Source: Photobacterium chitinilyticum (GTDB taxonomy: Bacteria; Pseudomonadota; Gammaproteobacteria; Enterobacterales; Vibrionaceae). Taken from it: a stretch of DNA of 64,000 nt. The notes under the pieces were generated by a model that was not told the origin of the DNA, did not search any database, and saw only the letters and a list, made by a program, of their open reading frames with translations. The stretch is from contig NZ_RJLM01000004.1 in assembly GCF_004104355.1 (NCBI RefSeq), forward strand, positions 1 to 64,000, given 5' to 3'. Below, in pieces: positions 25,736 to 34,298 of the stretch. Positions within the stretch are counted from its first letter, which is position 1, and every line of letters starts with the position of its first letter. The position numbers and the translations under genes are program-made.

Positions 25736-27139
25736 TTATACTTTCAAATCCTTCATCAAGTTTTCCAGTACATCGGCCTGTTGGTAGAGACGGTGGATCT
25801 CTTCGGTAGACTGCGTCACCATGTCTGCAACCCGGCGAGACTGTTCCCGAACCTGCTCTACATCCGAGGCGATGCTGTCAGCAACTGCCCCTTGTTCTTC
25901 AGCGGCTGCGGCGATTTCGATACTCCGGCCGGCAATAGACTGGTTTTTTTCTGAAATCTGGTCAATATCCTGGCTAACCGAACTCATCATTTTCCCGCTG
26001 GATTCGGCATTGCCTACCGTGTGGTGCATTACTTTCATCAAGCTCTGGCTGTTGTTCTGCAGTGCTTCAATCATTTGTTGAATTTCTACTGTCGCATTCT
26101 GGGTACGACCGGCCAGAGTGCGGACTTCATCGGCAACGACGGCAAAGCCGCGACCTTGCTCACCTGCTCGGGCTGCTTCAATGGCTGCGTTAAGTGCCAG
26201 CAAGTTAGTTTGTTCCGAGATAGCACTAATCGTGGTGACGACATCACCGATCTGGGCAGTGTTACTGTCTAATTTCTCAACGGCCTGTGAGGCCGATTTA
26301 ATCTCTGTGCCTAGCTGATTTATAGCAGAGAGCGTGGTCGTTACTTGGGTTTGGCCCTGGGTTGTCAGCTGTGTCGCCTCGTTAGTCTGGCTTGATGTGT
26401 CATGGGCATGGCTGGCTACCTCGCGAACGGAGCCGGCCATTTGTTCAGTAGCACTGGCCAGAGAGTCGATGCGTTCTTGTTGTTGTAAGGTTAAGGCTTC
26501 ATTGTCCTGACTGCGCTGGCGAAGTTCGGAGCTGATTTGCTGGATTAGCGCAATGGCTTCCTGAGTCGCAATAACCAGTTTGTGCTCGCGTTCAGAAACA
26601 CGGTCGACTGTTCTGGCGATCAGGTTAAAGTCATTTCGTGCCGGAGAATGGTTAATTCGGTAAGAAAGATCACCGTCAGCCAGACGTGTCACCGCATCAT
26701 AGATATTGTAAAGAGCACCGCCCATAAAGGTCATGATGTAGTAGAGGCACATAATAATGAAAAGACATGCCGCAGCAATAATAGCAGAGTGACTAATTGT
26801 GAGAGCAGAAAGTAGGTTGGGTTGTTCGGTAATCGTTAAGGTATAGCCAGTATCTGCTACTTGAGCGGTAAGCTTGCCGTTAGAACCAACTTGAATGTTG
26901 CTTCCTGCTAAGATGCGGCTTACGTCACTTTGGCTTAAATTGGCCTGAGAGATAAGGGTCGCGACAGTTTCCATTTCTTGTTGCAGTATCTGGTTTTGTT
27001 GGTCTTCCGCCGCATCAATCAGGGTGGCGCTTACAATGATGATGGCAAGGAGCGGGGCAAAAAATAGGATTAGAAAGTTCTCTCTAATTGTTACATTGAT
27101 GAGATGTTTATCTATCCAGCGAAATGCAATTTCTTTCAT
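25736..27139 (-). CDS. Methyl-accepting chemotaxis protein 1
   Basis: This 467-aa chemoreceptor has TM1 (about residues 20-38), a short periplasmic region of only about 80 residues, TM2 (about 117-140), a HAMP domain and a full signalling domain with the hairpin tip [20 protein letters not shown]. The start at MKEIAFRW (27139) has an AGGA site and removes a 74-residue upstream extension that lacks one. The periplasmic sensor is too short for a Cache or 4-helix bundle domain. It is divergent from a related receptor at 27516, and a CRP-like site lies in between. Confidence 0.88.
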   Translation of the reverse strand: MKEIAFRWIDKHLINVTIRENFLILFFAPLLAIIIVSATLIDAAEDQQNQILQQEMETVATLISQANLSQSDVSRILAGSNIQVGSNGKLTAQVADTGYTLTITEQPNLLSALTISHSAIIAAACLFIIMCLYYIMTFMGGALYNIYDAVTRLADGDLSYRINHSPARNDFNLIARTVDRVSEREHKLVIATQEAIALIQQISSELRQRSQDNEALTLQQQERIDSLASATEQMAGSVREVASHAHDTSSQTNEATQLTTQGQTQVTTTLSAINQLGTEIKSASQAVEKLDSNTAQIGDVVTTISAISEQTNLLALNAAIEAARAGEQGRGFAVVADEVRTLAGRTQNATVEIQQMIEALQNNSQSLMKVMHHTVGNAESSGKMMSSVSQDIDQISEKNQSIAGRSIEIAAAAEEQGAVADSIASDVEQVREQSRRVADMVTQSTEEIHRLYQQADVLENLMKDLKV

Positions 27140-27226
27140 CTTTATGTCCTGGGTGTCGCTAGGTGTACGGCTTGGAAAGTTGGACGTTATTATGAGTGAA
27201 AAATAATTCAAAATACGTTGAGGATG

Positions 27227-27240
27227 GTGATCTGTGTCAC
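27227..27240. promoter_or_regulatory. CRP-like site between the two chemoreceptor genes
   Basis: GTGATCTGTGTCAC has GTGA-N6-TCAC geometry. An 8-bp inverted repeat (ACAAGAAA / TTTCTTGT) lies nearby at 27280-27297. The rest of the 376-bp gap 27140-27515 shows nothing else clear. Confidence 0.45.
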
Positions 27241-27515
27241 ATAGGGGGAGAATTAAATAATTAGGTATTTTGTCTTTACACAAGAAACCTTTCTTGTTGT
27301 AAAAGGTGGCTAAATTACGTTGATAAAAAGGCAAGCTGTGTAGATGGTCATTTTTGCGCAATATGCCGAAAAGGCATGCCTAATGGCAATATTGTGACCA
27401 CGATCTATATTCCTTGAAAATAATGTTAGCCCCGTCAATAAATTCCCTGTTGTATATCACAACAATTACCAGCAACTGTTACCATAACGTTTTGAGCTTA
27501 TTACATGGTATCACG

Positions 27516-28976
27516 ATGAGAGAAGTTGAATTCAGGACCGTTGATCGTCTGTTTATCAAAATGTCTATCAATGACAAATTCTGGGCATTGTTTTTGGCAA
27601 TAGCCGTAGTCGTTGTTGGTGTGTCAGGCAGTCAGTATTATTCTGCACTATCTCGTATCGAAGTGGCCTCTGTTCTGCGCGTTGAGGCGCAAGTCGAAGC
27701 GTCGGTCAATGCGCTGCAGGCAGCCGGACTTACTACTCAAGAACAAGAACAGGCGCTGGCGAAGCAAAATATTAAGCTGGTTTCCTCTGCGGCTGGATCT
27801 ACGCGTGAAAATGATCTGATCACGGCGTCTACACCGGTTCAGGGTAGAGGCTACGCAGTGTTGAGCCAACCTGCCGGAGCTGCTGAAGCCGAAGCCAAAG
27901 GTCAGGCTTTCTCTCACTTTATTTATTCTTTATTGACCCTGGCACCGATAGCACTGATTTGTTATTGGCTGGCCACCTTCCTCGGCGGCGCATTGTGGGT
28001 TATGCACCAGGCAACACGCCGGATCGCCGAAGGTGATCTGACTTCTCGTCTGGGATTCCACGTTGGCCGGGACGAGTTCGGCATCATCGGTTTTGAGCTC
28101 GACCGTACGATGGATACGCTCAGCGAGCTGGTGGAAACCGTAAAAGGAAGTTCGGCCACTCTGCACAATACTGCCGCGACGTTTGGCCAGGAAGCGCAAA
28201 ATTCTGAGCAGCAGATCAACCAGCAATATGCCTCGGTCGATTCTGTGGCGACAGCGATGGAAGAGATGACGGCTTCGGCTAAAGATATAGCCAACATTGC
28301 CGTGCAAACCACGGATCAATTTGATGCTGATACCGAAAAGCTTCAACAGAGCAATGAGAAAGTTCAAAATGCCATTGTTGTCGTGACTAAGTTGTCAGAG
28401 CAGACCGATGCTGCATCTGCCACCGTTAGCAGCCTGAATGAAAAAGCCACCGAGATCAACGAAGTGATCACCACCATCAATGCTATTTCTGAGCAGACAA
28501 ACTTGCTGGCATTGAATGCGGCGATTGAAGCGGCACGGGCCGGCGAACAAGGCCGCGGCTTTGCCGTTGTTGCCGATGAGGTTCGTACTTTGGCTGGGCG
28601 TACCCAGCAGGCAACGGTCGAGATCCAGTCGATGATCGACAAGCTTCAGGCCGAAACCAACGGTATCTCTAAAATTACGTCAGAGACATTGGAGCAGGCC
28701 TATCAGAGCCGCGAGATGATCACTGAAATTGGCGCGGATGTGAATTACATCGCCGAGTCATCCAAGACGGTCATGGACATGAGTGCTCAGATTGCGACGG
28801 CGGCGGAGCAGCAAACCGCGGTTGCCAATGATATTGCCTCTGAGCTCCATGACATTCGCAATCAATCTAGCGTCATTCGCTCTGCTACCGAGCAGTCGGT
28901 TGCCAGTGTGCAGGAACTGTCTGATGCGTCCCAGTCTTTGGGCCGGATTCTGGAAAAATATCGAACTGCAAGTTAA
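27516..28976 (+). CDS. Methyl-accepting chemotaxis protein 2
   Basis: This 486-aa receptor has the same layout as its divergent neighbour: an N-terminal motif [24 protein letters not shown]1, a roughly 85-residue periplasmic segment, TM2 (about 140-160), HAMP ([12 protein letters not shown]) and a signalling domain with the [20 protein letters not shown] tip. The start MREVEF is chosen because it aligns with MKEIAF of the neighbour; the ribosome-binding site is weak. The pair probably arose by duplication and inversion. Confidence 0.87.
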   Translation: MREVEFRTVDRLFIKMSINDKFWALFLAIAVVVVGVSGSQYYSALSRIEVASVLRVEAQVEASVNALQAAGLTTQEQEQALAKQNIKLVSSAAGSTRENDLITASTPVQGRGYAVLSQPAGAAEAEAKGQAFSHFIYSLLTLAPIALICYWLATFLGGALWVMHQATRRIAEGDLTSRLGFHVGRDEFGIIGFELDRTMDTLSELVETVKGSSATLHNTAATFGQEAQNSEQQINQQYASVDSVATAMEEMTASAKDIANIAVQTTDQFDADTEKLQQSNEKVQNAIVVVTKLSEQTDAASATVSSLNEKATEINEVITTINAISEQTNLLALNAAIEAARAGEQGRGFAVVADEVRTLAGRTQQATVEIQSMIDKLQAETNGISKITSETLEQAYQSREMITEIGADVNYIAESSKTVMDMSAQIATAAEQQTAVANDIASELHDIRNQSSVIRSATEQSVASVQELSDASQSLGRILEKYRTAS

Positions 28977-29004
28977 GCCTATTATTGAGTGTTAACACAA
29001 TTAG

Positions 29005-29039
29005 AAATGCCAGCCAGTGAGAACTGACTGGCATTTTTG
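29005..29039 (+). terminator. Rho-independent terminator
   Basis: AAATGCCAG-CAGT and ACTG-CTGGCATTT form a near-perfect stem with a GAGA loop followed by T residues. Confidence 0.88.
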
Positions 29040-29249
29040 TTTGCATGGGAAATAACTTCTAGTGCAACGAGCTATTGGAAAACAGTAATATGCGAAATTG
29101 TTACATAAATTGTAGGGAAATATGCATGGGTAGTATGAACTGAGTCACTGCAGGAGTACGGGTTGCTTGCTAGTCTGAATAGGTGACCTGCAATTTTTCG
29201 TCTGGTTACAATGCGTTGATACATGATGTATTTACAGAGGGGATGGCTT

Positions 29250-29756
29250 ATGAATACTCAGTTGACAATAACCATTGCGGGTCAGGATCACCCTCAATTG
29301 ATTAATCAACTTGCGGCGAAAACCCATGAGCTGGGGGGCAAGTGGTTAGTCAGTAAAATTAACCGTTTGGATAACCAGATCGTTGGCCTTATCAAGGTCG
29401 ATATTCCGGCTGAAACAGTAGCAATGCTTAAGCAGGCATTTACCGGCTTAACGGACCTAAATGTACGTATTATTGATTCGCCTCAGCTGGTGTCAAAGGG
29501 CACGGTTGAGCCGCTGAAGCTTAAGGTCGAATCGAGCGATCGCCCGGGAATTGTGAACGACATTACCAATATCTTGGATGATATCGGGATCGATATTGTC
29601 AAAATAGAAAATTATCGCGTCGGTGTTCCGGATCTAGGTCAGGCTCTGTTTTTTGCCGAACTAACGGTCGAAGTGCCAAGTGAGGTGAATGTCGAGCAGT
29701 TGCTGGAGGCTGTTCAACAGGTTGAAGACGGTATGCGGGTGAGTGTGGTTGAGTGA
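29250..29756 (+). CDS. GcvR-like ACT-domain regulatory protein
   Basis: This 168-aa protein is made of two ACT domains (about residues 3-75 and 90-165), the second with the SSDRPGIVNDITNILDD motif typical of the GcvR family. GcvR in E. coli controls the glycine cleavage operon through GcvA. The start at 29250 is set by AGAGGGGATGG. The position next to lpxM gives no functional hint, so the target is unproven and the protein could be another amino-acid sensor. Confidence 0.7.
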   Translation: MNTQLTITIAGQDHPQLINQLAAKTHELGGKWLVSKINRLDNQIVGLIKVDIPAETVAMLKQAFTGLTDLNVRIIDSPQLVSKGTVEPLKLKVESSDRPGIVNDITNILDDIGIDIVKIENYRVGVPDLGQALFFAELTVEVPSEVNVEQLLEAVQQVEDGMRVSVVE

Positions 29757-29784
29757 ACTGCGCTAATGTTTATGTGATAGAGAG

Positions 29785-29811
29785 AAAGGCTCACCCGAGG
29801 TGAGCCTTTTG
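29785..29811. terminator. Bidirectional terminator
   Basis: AAAGGCTCACC-cga-GGTGAGCCTTTT is an 11-bp stem with a T-run on one side and an A-run on the other, between convergent genes. Confidence 0.88.
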
Positions 29812-29852
29812 GTTTGCATCGTGAGTTGTCAATATTTCTTATAAGATGTTTA

Positions 29853-30791
29853 TTAGTAGCGCTGGCTGCCGTCAGGCAGGTGGCGCAGAATACTCATTAC
29901 CCACATGTACTGTTCCGGCTGTTTTCTGATCATTTCTTCCAGCACTTTATTCATGTAACAGGCGTCATCGTATTCATTGCCAGACGGGAAGTCGGTGAGA
30001 GGTGCCTGGATATTGATCTCATAGCGCCCGGTTTCCATATTAAAGGACGGGAAAACCGGCAGGACGGCGGCATTGGCAAGCTTGGCCAGTTTTCCGACAC
30101 CCTTCACGGTCGCTTTTTCGTTGCCAAAAAATGGGGCAAAAACACTTTGCTGCGCGCCGTGGTCTTCATCTGGCAGGTAATAAGCCAGATAGCCTTCCTT
30201 GATCGATTTTAGGTAGGGCTTGATGCCTTGGCTGCGTGTATAGATACGGCCGCCGAATTGCATGCGCTGTAGGTTCATCAACCAGTCGGCTATCGGGTTT
30301 TTCTGCGGGCGGATCATTGCGACCATCGGCATGTCTTTTGCCGCAAAGTAGAGCGCAGTAAAATCAATGGCCCAGTTGTGCGGTACTAGCATAATAATAT
30401 TTTTATTTTGCTGTTGAAGCTCTCGAAGGTAGTGCTCGCCGATAACATCATGGCTATTGATGACGAAGTTACGTCCTTTGAGGAATGGCTGGGCAAAGCC
30501 AAGCAGAACCGTGCCAGCTGTTGCGTAAGAGCGCTCAAGCAGATCAAGCTGTTGCTGGGCGCTAAACTCAGGGAAGCACAGTTGGATATTGATAAGTGCC
30601 CGCCTCTTGGCGCTGTTGTTCTTGGATACAAAAAACTTGGCAAGACGGGTCGCCATTGCTACTCGTATACGGTGCGGGAGCAGGGACAACAATAGAGCAA
30701 ACGGAAGACCAAGCCAGGTTAGCCAATACCTAGGATGGAGAAATGAAGAAGTAAAAACAGGGTTGTACTCGCTGTACATTTTGTTGCTCAT
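29853..30791 (-). CDS. lpxM: Lipid A myristoyl-type acyltransferase (LpxM/MsbB)
   Basis: This 312-aa protein of the LpxL/LpxM lysophospholipid acyltransferase family adds a secondary acyl chain to (Kdo)2-lipid IVA at the inner membrane. An N-terminal hydrophobic segment (about residues 24-42) is followed by the HX4D/E-like catalytic motif (VPHNWAIDF, about 137-145), the substrate motif IRPQKNP and DEDHGAQQSVFAPFFG. Members with GAQQSVFAPFFG are usually of the LpxM type. It is transcribed opposite to the GcvR-like gene. Confidence 0.9.
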   Translation of the reverse strand: MSNKMYSEYNPVFTSSFLHPRYWLTWLGLPFALLLSLLPHRIRVAMATRLAKFFVSKNNSAKRRALINIQLCFPEFSAQQQLDLLERSYATAGTVLLGFAQPFLKGRNFVINSHDVIGEHYLRELQQQNKNIIMLVPHNWAIDFTALYFAAKDMPMVAMIRPQKNPIADWLMNLQRMQFGGRIYTRSQGIKPYLKSIKEGYLAYYLPDEDHGAQQSVFAPFFGNEKATVKGVGKLAKLANAAVLPVFPSFNMETGRYEINIQAPLTDFPSGNEYDDACYMNKVLEEMIRKQPEQYMWVMSILRHLPDGSQRY

Positions 30792-31061
30792 GCTGATAAA
30801 TCCAAAGATGCTTTGTTGTTGCCAGCGAAGTGGTATCCGCTAATCCAAATAATATGAGTAAGTTCGGAATTGTAAGTCTTATCGTGCTGGAATCAAGCCC
30901 TACTCAAGCCAATATCAGTTTCTTTGGTATTTTGGGGGCATGCTTGTTCTAAAATATCGTTTGAGATTCTAAATATTTCTTGCCATGTCACAATGGTGAA
31001 TACTTGGCTTCGGTATATTCCCCAAGTGATAAATCTATCCATTAACCCGGCGGAATCATAA

Positions 31062-31829
31062 ATGAAAACTCTATTCGCGCACCGTGGTATGTCAGCTCTG
31101 GCTCCTGAAAATACACTAGCTGCTTTTGCACTATGTCGGCAGTACGGGATCAAGTGGATTGAATGCGATGTCGATATTCTGGCTGATGGCACTGTGGTTG
31201 TGTCCCATGATGATACGCTGGACCGCTGTACCGACCGCAGCGGAAGTCTGTATGAGCTGGTCACCGCTGATCTGGCCGCTATTGATGCGGGAAGCTGGTT
31301 CCATGATGATTTCATTGGCGAGCCACTTCCGACTTTTGAGCAGTTGATTGCGCTGGTCAATCAGCATGAGCTCAATATCAACGTCGAGATAAAGTCGTGT
31401 ACAGCTGGCTGGGAAATGACAGATAAACTGATTGGCAATGTAATCGCGGCGTTGGAACAACTGGATACTGGGCGGGAGTTGATTGTGTCTAGTTTTAATC
31501 ATCTTGCCTTGGCGGAATTCAAGCGTCGCCACCCGCAAACGGTTGTTGCCTGCTTGTTTGAAAGTACTGGCCTTGGGGATGACTGGGAATCAATTTTGCA
31601 GGTTTGTGAAGCTGAATATATCCATCCGCAAGATAACAACCTGACCCAGACGATGGTTGCTCGGTTTAAAGCTGCTGGCTATAAGATCAATGTGTATACC
31701 GTGAATGATTTGGCTCGTGCCAACCAACTGTTCAATTGGGGGGTTGATGGTGTCTTTACTGATACCGCCCACCGTTTCCCGTCGAAATATAAGCAGCTAT
31801 ATGCCAACAACACGATAGGAAGTCAATAA
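31062..31829 (+). CDS. ugpQ: Glycerophosphodiester phosphodiesterase
   Basis: This 255-aa cytoplasmic GDPD-family enzyme hydrolyses glycerophosphodiesters to glycerol-3-P and alcohols. Key residues are visible: HRGMSALAPENTLAAF (about 6-21) with the catalytic His-Arg and ENT, ECDVDILADGTVVVSHD (about 36-52) and NVEIKS (about 109-114). There is no signal peptide, so it is of the UgpQ type rather than GlpQ. No ugp transport genes are next to it. Confidence 0.9.
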   Translation: MKTLFAHRGMSALAPENTLAAFALCRQYGIKWIECDVDILADGTVVVSHDDTLDRCTDRSGSLYELVTADLAAIDAGSWFHDDFIGEPLPTFEQLIALVNQHELNINVEIKSCTAGWEMTDKLIGNVIAALEQLDTGRELIVSSFNHLALAEFKRRHPQTVVACLFESTGLGDDWESILQVCEAEYIHPQDNNLTQTMVARFKAAGYKINVYTVNDLARANQLFNWGVDGVFTDTAHRFPSKYKQLYANNTIGSQ

Positions 31830-31860
31830 CAGCGCAGGCTTTGGCCTGCGCTGATGGATT
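31830..31860. terminator. Bidirectional terminator between ugpQ and marR
   Basis: CAGCGCAGGC-tttg-GCCTGCGCTG is a 10-bp perfect stem followed by GATTTTTG. Confidence 0.8.
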
Positions 31861-31876
31861 TTTGTTTAATCTGCCA

Positions 31877-32293
31877 TTAAAACTCTTTGTTTATTTTCAA
31901 CAGGTAACTCAGCAGGTTCTTGCGCTCAGTCTTATCCAGGCCGACAGTGATATCCTGCGTTAGGGCAAGGTGCAGATTATCGTGCTCATGATACATCGCC
32001 GTCCCTTTCTGTGTTAGATCAACCAGGATTGAGCGGCGATCTGATTCATGTGGTCGACGTTGAATCAATTCGCTTTTGACCATTTTATCAACCTGAACAG
32101 TTAAGGTGCCGGTGGTAACGCCAATCTTGTCTGCCAGCTCTTTCATGCGCATAGCACCATGTGCCCCGAGAATTTCGACGATATGTACCTGAGGCAGGGT
32201 AAAGCCCTTGTCGCGCACGACAGACTGTTCCCAGGATGAGAGTTTCTCGTAAAACTCAATAATTGTATGGTTTAACTGTTCAATCTCTTTCAT
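31877..32293 (-). CDS. MarR-family transcriptional regulator
   Basis: This 138-aa MarR-type winged-helix protein has its recognition helix in MKELADKIGVTTGTLTVQVDKMVKSELIQR (split here as MKELADKIGVTTGTL and TVQVDKMVKSELIQR) and the wing RRPHESDRRSILVDLT. It lies 19 bp downstream of dmeF on the same strand, so both are probably one operon controlled by this protein at the palindromes upstream of dmeF (33291-33362). The ligand may be a metal or an organic stress compound; this cannot be decided here. Confidence 0.87.
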   Translation of the reverse strand: MKEIEQLNHTIIEFYEKLSSWEQSVVRDKGFTLPQVHIVEILGAHGAMRMKELADKIGVTTGTLTVQVDKMVKSELIQRRPHESDRRSILVDLTQKGTAMYHEHDNLHLALTQDITVGLDKTERKNLLSYLLKINKEF

Positions 32294-32312
32294 TAAATAT
32301 CCGTTGTCAGTT

Positions 32313-33251
32313 TTAGTCCTGACACCTGTTCACTTCAATGGTCAGGTGACTGAGTTTATCGAAATTTTTCAGTAATTGCTTGTAATCCTGCGCCGGTTTC
32401 GGGGCATGGGTAACCAATGAGATCATGGCGGCATAATGATTGGCGCTGACTTTCCAGATATGTATATCACTGACTTTGCTATCAGCATCGGCTTCAAGGG
32501 TGTCGATAATGTGTTGTTGGTAAACTTCATCAATATTGCCGTCGAGCAAGATCGGGCTGGTTTGCTTCATGAGTCCCCATGCCCAGCGGGTAATAATTAC
32601 GGCACCGACAATCCCCATGATGGCATCAAGCCAGTGCAGGCCGTAATACTTCCCGAACAGCAGGGCGACAATGGCCAGCACAGAGGTGAGCGCATCGGCA
32701 AGAACGTGAAAATAGGCCGCTTTTAGGTTGTGGTCGTGATGGTGGTGATGATCGTGGCTATGGCTATGGCTATGGCTGTGGTCATGAGAATGGTGATGAT
32801 CGTCTTTAAGCAGGAATACACTTGCAATGTTGACGGTAAGACCGATAACGGCAACGAAAATTGCTTCGTTAAAATGTATGGTCTCGGGCGAGAACAGGCG
32901 TTGGACCGATTCGACGAGCATCAGTAGCGCGACTAGCCCTAAGGCTATGGCGCTGGTAAAGCCGCCTAACACGCTGACCTTCCCGGTTCCGAATGAAAAG
33001 GCTCTGTTGTCGGCATGTTTACGTGCATACCGGTAGGCGAAGATGGTGATCATAAAAGCGGCGGCGTGGGTACCCATGTGCCAGCCGTCAGCAAGTAATG
33101 CCATCGAGCCATACAGGCTTCCGGCGGTAATTTCTGCCACCATGGTGATAATGGTGAGCCACAGTACCCAATGGGTACGCTTTTCTCCTTTGGGGTTTGT
33201 TGATACGAAATTATGTGAATGTTGCCATTGGCTAATAGTTTGGGAATGCAC
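32313..33251 (-). CDS. dmeF: CDF-family Co/Ni efflux transporter, DmeF type
   Basis: This 312-aa cation diffusion facilitator has about six membrane helices. A very His-rich loop between helices 4 and 5 (about residues 150-175, alternating His, Asp and Ser) is the mark of DmeF-type cobalt/nickel exporters. Helix 2 contains the metal-site pattern ALLADGWHMGTHA, and helix 5 has VLADALTSVLAI. The C-terminal domain (about 230-312) is the usual cytoplasmic CDF metal-binding domain. It is transcribed with the MarR gene and divergent from a 95-aa unknown. Confidence 0.87.
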   Translation of the reverse strand: MHSQTISQWQHSHNFVSTNPKGEKRTHWVLWLTIITMVAEITAGSLYGSMALLADGWHMGTHAAAFMITIFAYRYARKHADNRAFSFGTGKVSVLGGFTSAIALGLVALLMLVESVQRLFSPETIHFNEAIFVAVIGLTVNIASVFLLKDDHHHSHDHSHSHSHSHDHHHHHDHNLKAAYFHVLADALTSVLAIVALLFGKYYGLHWLDAIMGIVGAVIITRWAWGLMKQTSPILLDGNIDEVYQQHIIDTLEADADSKVSDIHIWKVSANHYAAMISLVTHAPKPAQDYKQLLKNFDKLSHLTIEVNRCQD

Positions 33252-33290
33252 CGTGCTGCCTCGTGTGAAGTCGTTTGAAGTTATTATAGT

Positions 33291-33362
33291 TTGATATCCA
33301 AATTATATTTTCATTATGTAGTTTGGATATCAAGATAAATTTTATAATGTCTTGGTATCAAG
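33291..33362. promoter_or_regulatory. Cluster of three palindromic MarR-type operator sites
   Basis: TTGATATCCAAA (33291-33302), TTTGGATATCAA (33322-33333) and CTTGGTATCAAG (33351-33362) are variants of a TTGRTATCAA-like palindrome. The first two are exact inverted copies. They fill the gap between dmeF and the gene at 33406. Confidence 0.65.
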
Positions 33363-33405
33363 ACGATAAAATGATTGGTAAATGGATAGATAAGAGAATA
33401 GAACA

Positions 33406-33693
33406 ATGAATGTGCATGACGATCAGGCAGAAGAGGGCCCATCTGTTATTGCTGGGACGCCAAGGGACTATTCTGAGGATTTGTACCGCGTCTATTTTGA
33501 GGTCGGTGAGTATGAAGATATGGCGCTGAAGGTGCTGCTTGAGTTTTTGACAGAGGAAGGTATTCGAAGCCTGAACAAACAAGCATTCGGTTATGATGTG
33601 CAGCTTCCGATCCAAGTGGTTCCCGAAGTGGTGAGGGCCTTGATTACGGCGAATATCGCGGTGTATCAGGTAGTGCGCCAAGATAAGGCTTGA
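33406..33693 (+). CDS. Hypothetical 95-aa acidic protein
   Basis: This small soluble protein is not recognised. It is acidic, with a polar N-terminal 22 residues and then mixed alpha/beta sequence (EDLYRVYFEVGEYEDMALKV), and has no signal peptide or membrane helix. It is divergent from dmeF and shares its palindrome-rich promoter region, so it may be controlled by the same MarR protein. A strong terminator follows it. Confidence 0.6.
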   Translation: MNVHDDQAEEGPSVIAGTPRDYSEDLYRVYFEVGEYEDMALKVLLEFLTEEGIRSLNKQAFGYDVQLPIQVVPEVVRALITANIAVYQVVRQDKA

Positions 33694-33702
33694 GGGTATA
33701 AC

Positions 33703-33730
33703 AAAGGGAGCGACAGCTGTCGCTCCCTTT
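33703..33730. terminator. Bidirectional terminator
   Basis: A perfect palindrome of AAAGGGAGCGACAG and its complement, with A- and T-runs on each side, lies between convergent genes. Confidence 0.9.
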
Positions 33731-33734
33731 GTTT

Positions 33735-34256
33735 CTAGCGCAGGATAGTGTTCATCTTCATTCCTGCTTCAGCGTGCCCCGGAATATTGCAGGAAAACTC
33801 AACGAAGTTCTGACCCATGAAATGCCAGCCCATCTCTGCAGTTTCACCTGATTGCAGTGTGATGGTTGTGCCGTCCGAGTGCTGCATATCTGGCATTGAG
33901 CGCATCATGGCACGGTGCTTGTCTTGCTCGTCAATACTGCCGATTGAAAACTCATGGGGCATTTGGCCAGTATTGGTAATCACAAAGCGGACGATATCAC
34001 CTTGCTTGATATTCAACGTTGGCGAAAACTTCATTTTCATGTCGTCAGTCAGGCTGACATTGACCGTCTGTGTCGCCTGTTCTGCGGGGGCTGGCATACC
34101 AACGGCAGAGGCCATTTTTCCGTGATGCTGCATGTTGTTGTGATCCATGTCGCCATGCTCCATTTGGCTATGGCTCATTCCTTCGTGCTGACCACTGGCA
34201 AATACTGCGCTAGCTGCGAATAGTAGCCCTATAGGTAGTAGTTGATATTTATTCAT
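33735..34256 (-). CDS. Periplasmic cupredoxin-family copper protein
   Basis: This 173-aa protein has a signal peptide (residues 1-20, cleaved after VFA), a Met/His-rich segment (about 24-50, with repeated HxxM and MxHxxM) that can bind copper, and a cupredoxin fold (about 65-173). The type-1-like ligands His in MPHEFSIG, Cys in FSCNIPGHAEAGM and the following His and Met are all present. It is the last gene of the cus operon, 42 bp after cusA. It probably carries or stores copper in the periplasm for the efflux system. Confidence 0.85.
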   Translation of the reverse strand: MNKYQLLPIGLLFAASAVFASGQHEGMSHSQMEHGDMDHNNMQHHGKMASAVGMPAPAEQATQTVNVSLTDDMKMKFSPTLNIKQGDIVRFVITNTGQMPHEFSIGSIDEQDKHRAMMRSMPDMQHSDGTTITLQSGETAEMGWHFMGQNFVEFSCNIPGHAEAGMKMNTILR

Positions 34257-34298
34257 TTAATGCTCCTTTCAATTGTTCTTCTTCACGAAAAAGCGCGT

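Noticed and set aside
26021-28642. Several 80-145 codon ORFs opposite the two chemoreceptor genes
   Set aside because: They mirror the conserved signalling domain of the receptors and appear in both copies only because the coding strand is conserved.
32726-32820. Low-complexity repeated CAT/ATG-rich tract that looks like a microsatellite
   Set aside because: It encodes the His-rich metal-binding loop of DmeF, so it is explained by protein function.
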